NCBI GenBank assembly: GCA_037147175.1
Contig: JBAWVS010000026.1
Span: forward strand, 1 to 35,624
Reading direction: 5' to 3'
DNA length: 35,624 nt
DNA from: a bacterium
GTDB taxonomy: Bacteria > Cyanobacteriota > Vampirovibrionia > Gastranaerophilales > UBA9971
Below are positions 33,422 through 35,624 of the stretch, in pieces. The first letter of the stretch is position 1. Every line of letters begins with the position of its first letter. The notes beneath the pieces are model-generated. The model made no database searches. It was not told the origin of the DNA and worked only from the letters and a program-made list of their open reading frames with translations. The position numbers and the translations under genes were made by a program.

Positions 33422-34732
33422 GTGATTAAAGTTGGAAAGGTGCTTCTTGAAGCTACAGAGCAATTAGAAAGAGAAAAAGGTATTCCTAAAGATGCCATAC
33501 TTAGATCTCTTGAGGATGCAATGGTAACAGCCTATAAAAAACACGTAAAAGGTACGCATGTTGCCAACATCTTAGCTCATGTTTATGAAAATAAAGGCGA
33601 AATTGGAGTATTTAGGATAAAAGAAGTTGTTGAAGATGTTCAAAGCGAACACACCGAAGTTCTTCTTGAAGAAGCAAGAAAAGTTTCTCCAAAATGCGAA
33701 ATTGGCGATGAAGTTGAAATTGATGTAACTCCTGCGGATTTTGGCAGAATTGCCGCTCAGTCTGCAAAACAGGTTATAACTCAGAGAATAAGAGAAGCCG
33801 AAAGAAAATTGATTCTTGATGAATTTACAGAAAGAAAAGGAACTCTTGCAACCGGAGTTATTCGACGGGTTGAACCAAGAAATGTTATAGTTAATATTGG
33901 AAGGACAGATGCGGTACTTCCACAAAAAGAGCAAATTCCCGGCGAATATTTCAGGGTTAATGACAGAATCAGAGTCTATGTTCTTGATGTAAAAGAAACC
34001 ACAAAACTTCCTCAAGTGGTAGTTTCACAGGTTCATTCCAGAATTGTTCAAGAATTGTTTGAACTTGAAGTTCCTGAAATTGAAGACGGAATTATAGAAA
34101 TAAAATCAATTTCCAGAGAAGCAGGATACAGGACAAAAATCGCAGTAGCAAGTACAGACGGAAATGTTGACCCTGTAGGCGCTTGCATAGGTCCTAGAGG
34201 AAGCAGAATCCAGACAATTGTCAATGAACTTAAAAATGAAAAAATTGATATTGTCAGATATTCTGATGACCCCGGCGAATATATAACAAATGCTCTTTCT
34301 CCTGCAAGAATTATTTCTGTACATATATATGAGGATTCTCCTCAAAGAAAAGAAGCTCTTGTAGTTGTTCCTAATGATCAATTAAGTCTGGCTATAGGCA
34401 AAGAAGGTCAAAATGTAAGACTCGCTCACAGGCTTACAGGCTGGAAAATTGATATTAAAAGCCTTTCTCAGTATGAACAAATGCAAGATGATTATGACAG
34501 ATATCAGGAAGAACATTATCAGGAATACGATGAAGAACAAGCTGAAACAACTGAAACAACTGAAGTGTCTGAAATAAATGAAATTATTGAAGAAACCGAA
34601 ATTGTCGAAACTGCTCCTGAAGAACCTAAAAAAGCTAAAAAAACAAAAAAAGAAACAGTCGAAGTGACTGAAGAAACAGAGGCTGCCCCTGAGAAACCTA
34701 AAAAAGCTAAAAAAACAAAAAAAGAGGAATAA
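33422..34732 (+). CDS. nusA: Transcription termination/antitermination factor NusA
   Basis: The 436-aa protein has an RNA-polymerase-binding N-terminal domain (about 1-130), an S1 domain (about 137-202, TLATGVIRRVEPRNVIVNIG), KH1 with GACIGPRGSRI (253-263) and KH2 with LAIGKEGQNVRLA (323-335). It lacks the acidic repeats of proteobacterial NusA. Instead, residues about 350-436 form a Glu-rich tail ending in two near-identical Lys-rich segments (KPKKAKKTKKE and relatives) separated by acidic sequence. Start is GTG with AGGAG upstream. Next in the operon is rnpM. Confidence 0.96.
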   Translation: MIKVGKVLLEATEQLEREKGIPKDAILRSLEDAMVTAYKKHVKGTHVANILAHVYENKGEIGVFRIKEVVEDVQSEHTEVLLEEARKVSPKCEIGDEVEIDVTPADFGRIAAQSAKQVITQRIREAERKLILDEFTERKGTLATGVIRRVEPRNVIVNIGRTDAVLPQKEQIPGEYFRVNDRIRVYVLDVKETTKLPQVVVSQVHSRIVQELFELEVPEIEDGIIEIKSISREAGYRTKIAVASTDGNVDPVGACIGPRGSRIQTIVNELKNEKIDIVRYSDDPGEYITNALSPARIISVHIYEDSPQRKEALVVVPNDQLSLAIGKEGQNVRLAHRLTGWKIDIKSLSQYEQMQDDYDRYQEEHYQEYDEEQAETTETTEVSEINEIIEETEIVETAPEEPKKAKKTKKETVEVTEETEAAPEKPKKAKKTKKEE

Positions 34733-34737
34733 TAAAA

Positions 34738-34986
34738 TTGCCCTTTAGAAAATGTATCGGGTGTGCTAATGTTAAAAACAGAACCGAAATGATAAGAATA
34801 ATGAAGCTTTATGATACCGGTGAAATAATTATAAATCCTTCATCCCGACATTTTGGTCGTTCCTCTTATATTTGTTATAATATTGATTGTGTAAACAAAA
34901 TTCTTAAAAAAAATAAACTTCAGAAAATTTTAAAAAAGGAGGTATCTGCAGATATAATAGAATATTTGGAAAAAGTGGGAAAATAA
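34738..34986 (+). CDS. rnpM: YlxR family RNA-binding protein (RNase P modulator RnpM)
   Basis: The 82-aa protein has the family motif RKCIGCANVKNRTEMIRI at residues 4-21, then NPSSRHFGRSSYICYN, equivalent to the usual 'GRGaYvc', and a C-terminal helix rich in Lys. The family binds RNase P RNA in Bacillus, where it has been named RnpM. The only suitable start is TTG, 5 nt after nusA; GAGG of the nusA end lies 10 nt upstream. Position between nusA and infB is the conserved one. Confidence 0.92.
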   Translation: MPFRKCIGCANVKNRTEMIRIMKLYDTGEIIINPSSRHFGRSSYICYNIDCVNKILKKNKLQKILKKEVSADIIEYLEKVGK

Positions 34987-35017
34987 AAACTTAGGTTGAA
35001 ATTAGGAGAAAAAGCTG

Positions 35018-35624
35018 ATGGCAGCAGAAAAAATAAGAATATATGAGTTGGCAAAAAATTTAGAGCTTTCTAATAAGGAAGTGATGGATTTGCTTGACCA
35101 AAAATTAAAGATTACGGCAAAATCCCATGCAAGCACTATTAGCAAAGAAGATGCCGATAAACTTGCCTCTTTAATTACCAAAAAACCGTCTTCTCCCGTT
35201 CCTCAACCAAAAGTTATAAATCAACCTAAACCTGAATCCGAAACCACTAACAAACCTGATAATTCTTTAACACAAAAAGCAGAACCTCAACAACAAATAT
35301 CAAAACCGGCAGAAACAGACCTTCAAAGACAAAAACCTCCGATGGGAAAACCTTACGGGGAAAGACCTGAAGAAAAACAAGAAGGAAGAGATTTTAACAG
35401 ATTCCCGAGACCACAAGGTGATAGACCGCCAATGGGAGGAGGAAGACCGTTTCCTCCGAGACCACAGGGTGATAGACCGCCAATGGGAGGAGGAAGACCA
35501 TATCCTCCGAGACCACAGGGTGATAGACCGCCAATGGGAGAAGGAAGACCATATCCTCCGAGACCACAAGGTGATAGACCGCCAATGGGAGAAGGAAGAC
35601 CATATCCTCCGAGACCACAAGGTG
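35018..35624 (+). CDS. infB: Translation initiation factor IF-2, 5' part (cut by window end)
   Basis: The first 202 codons of infB, truncated by the end of the window. The N-terminal IF2_N domain reads EKIRIYELAKNLELSNKEVM and is followed by LDQKLKITAKSHASTISKED. A Pro/Gln/Lys-rich linker comes next, and from 35405 tandem 17-residue repeats. The GTPase domain lies outside. AGGAG is found upstream of the ATG. It belongs to the rimP-nusA-rnpM-infB operon, 31 nt after rnpM. Confidence 0.93.
   Translation, partial: MAAEKIRIYELAKNLELSNKEVMDLLDQKLKITAKSHASTISKEDADKLASLITKKPSSPVPQPKVINQPKPESETTNKPDNSLTQKAEPQQQISKPAETDLQRQKPPMGKPYGERPEEKQEGRDFNRFPRPQGDRPPMGGGRPFPPRPQGDRPPMGGGRPYPPRPQGDRPPMGEGRPYPPRPQGDRPPMGEGRPYPPRPQG
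35405..35624 (+). repeat. 51-bp tandem repeat inside infB
   Basis: Four complete units (starting 35405, 35456, 35507 and 35558) and a partial fifth cut by the window end. Each encodes PRPQGDRPPMGGGRPYP or a close variant (Phe for Tyr, Glu for one Gly). The units differ at only a few bases. The repeat keeps the reading frame, so copy number can change without breaking IF-2. Confidence 0.92.

Noticed and set aside
35300-35620. Minus-strand repetitive frames over the end of the window
   Set aside because: They are the reverse strand of the infB 51-bp repeat; IF-2 is the supported reading.
35405-35624. Possible CRISPR array
   Set aside because: The units are contiguous 51-bp copies in frame within infB, with no unique spacers.

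Overview
The window is AT-rich and carries genes for an envelope with an outer membrane: a type IV pilus/type II secretion secretin with its ATPase and platform protein, TonB-ExbB-ExbD, and exported proteins with signal peptides. It also has flagellar genes and a rimP-nusA-rnpM-infB operon of the kind found in Firmicutes and Cyanobacteria. NusA lacks the C-terminal acidic repeat domains of proteobacterial NusA. This mix fits a non-photosynthetic relative of Cyanobacteria (Melainabacteria/Vampirovibrionia, possibly Gastranaerophilales). That assignment is inference from gene content and composition; there is no rRNA in the window to settle it.

Layout. 1-3956: an orphan HicB-like protein, an unrecognised 217-aa protein with glycine-rich hydrophobic segments, a glycogen-debranching-type glucosidase (minus strand) and YjbQ. 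3965-6724 (minus): an operon running tonB, exbB, exbD, exbD. 6963-8657 (minus): two exported proteins that share a domain. 8725-10041 (minus): miaB. 10352-12579 (minus): a UDP-sugar dehydrogenase and a UDP-glucuronate-type epimerase for surface polysaccharide, with a divergent Rossmann-like protein (12688-13092). 13202-13556: a decayed nuclease-domain gene abutting a dispersed repeat. 13778-15880 (plus): a tightly overlapping flagellar trio, fliJ, a FliK-like protein and a hook/rod protein. 16065-23382 (minus): an MFS sugar transporter, serS, a phosphoribosyltransferase and alpha/beta hydrolase pair, mnmG and miaA. 23610-30925 (minus): a pilus operon running PilP-like, secretin, PilB, PilC, a 105-aa protein and a six-helix membrane protein. 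31093-32820 (plus): a double U32 protein. 32907-35624 (plus): rimP, nusA, rnpM and the 5' part of infB, which runs off the window.

Three systems dominate: envelope energy transduction and surface machinery (TonB system, pilus, flagellum, polysaccharide precursors); anticodon-loop modification and translation (miaA, miaB, mnmG, serS, rimP, nusA, rnpM, infB); and a small amount of carbohydrate handling (debranching enzyme, sugar transporter).

The most interesting non-coding signal is a set of four dispersed intergenic elements. They share one hairpin plan: an outer stem, a GA/GA internal loop, an inner stem and a short loop. Compensatory base changes between copies preserve the stems. In the two longest copies two such units face each other, like the bacterial interspersed mosaic elements built from REP sequences. 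Other points worth following are the two unknown genes inside the pilus operon, the Ser-rich and collagen-like inserts in the secretin, the near-perfect 51-bp tandem repeat in infB, and a candidate divergent FliK.
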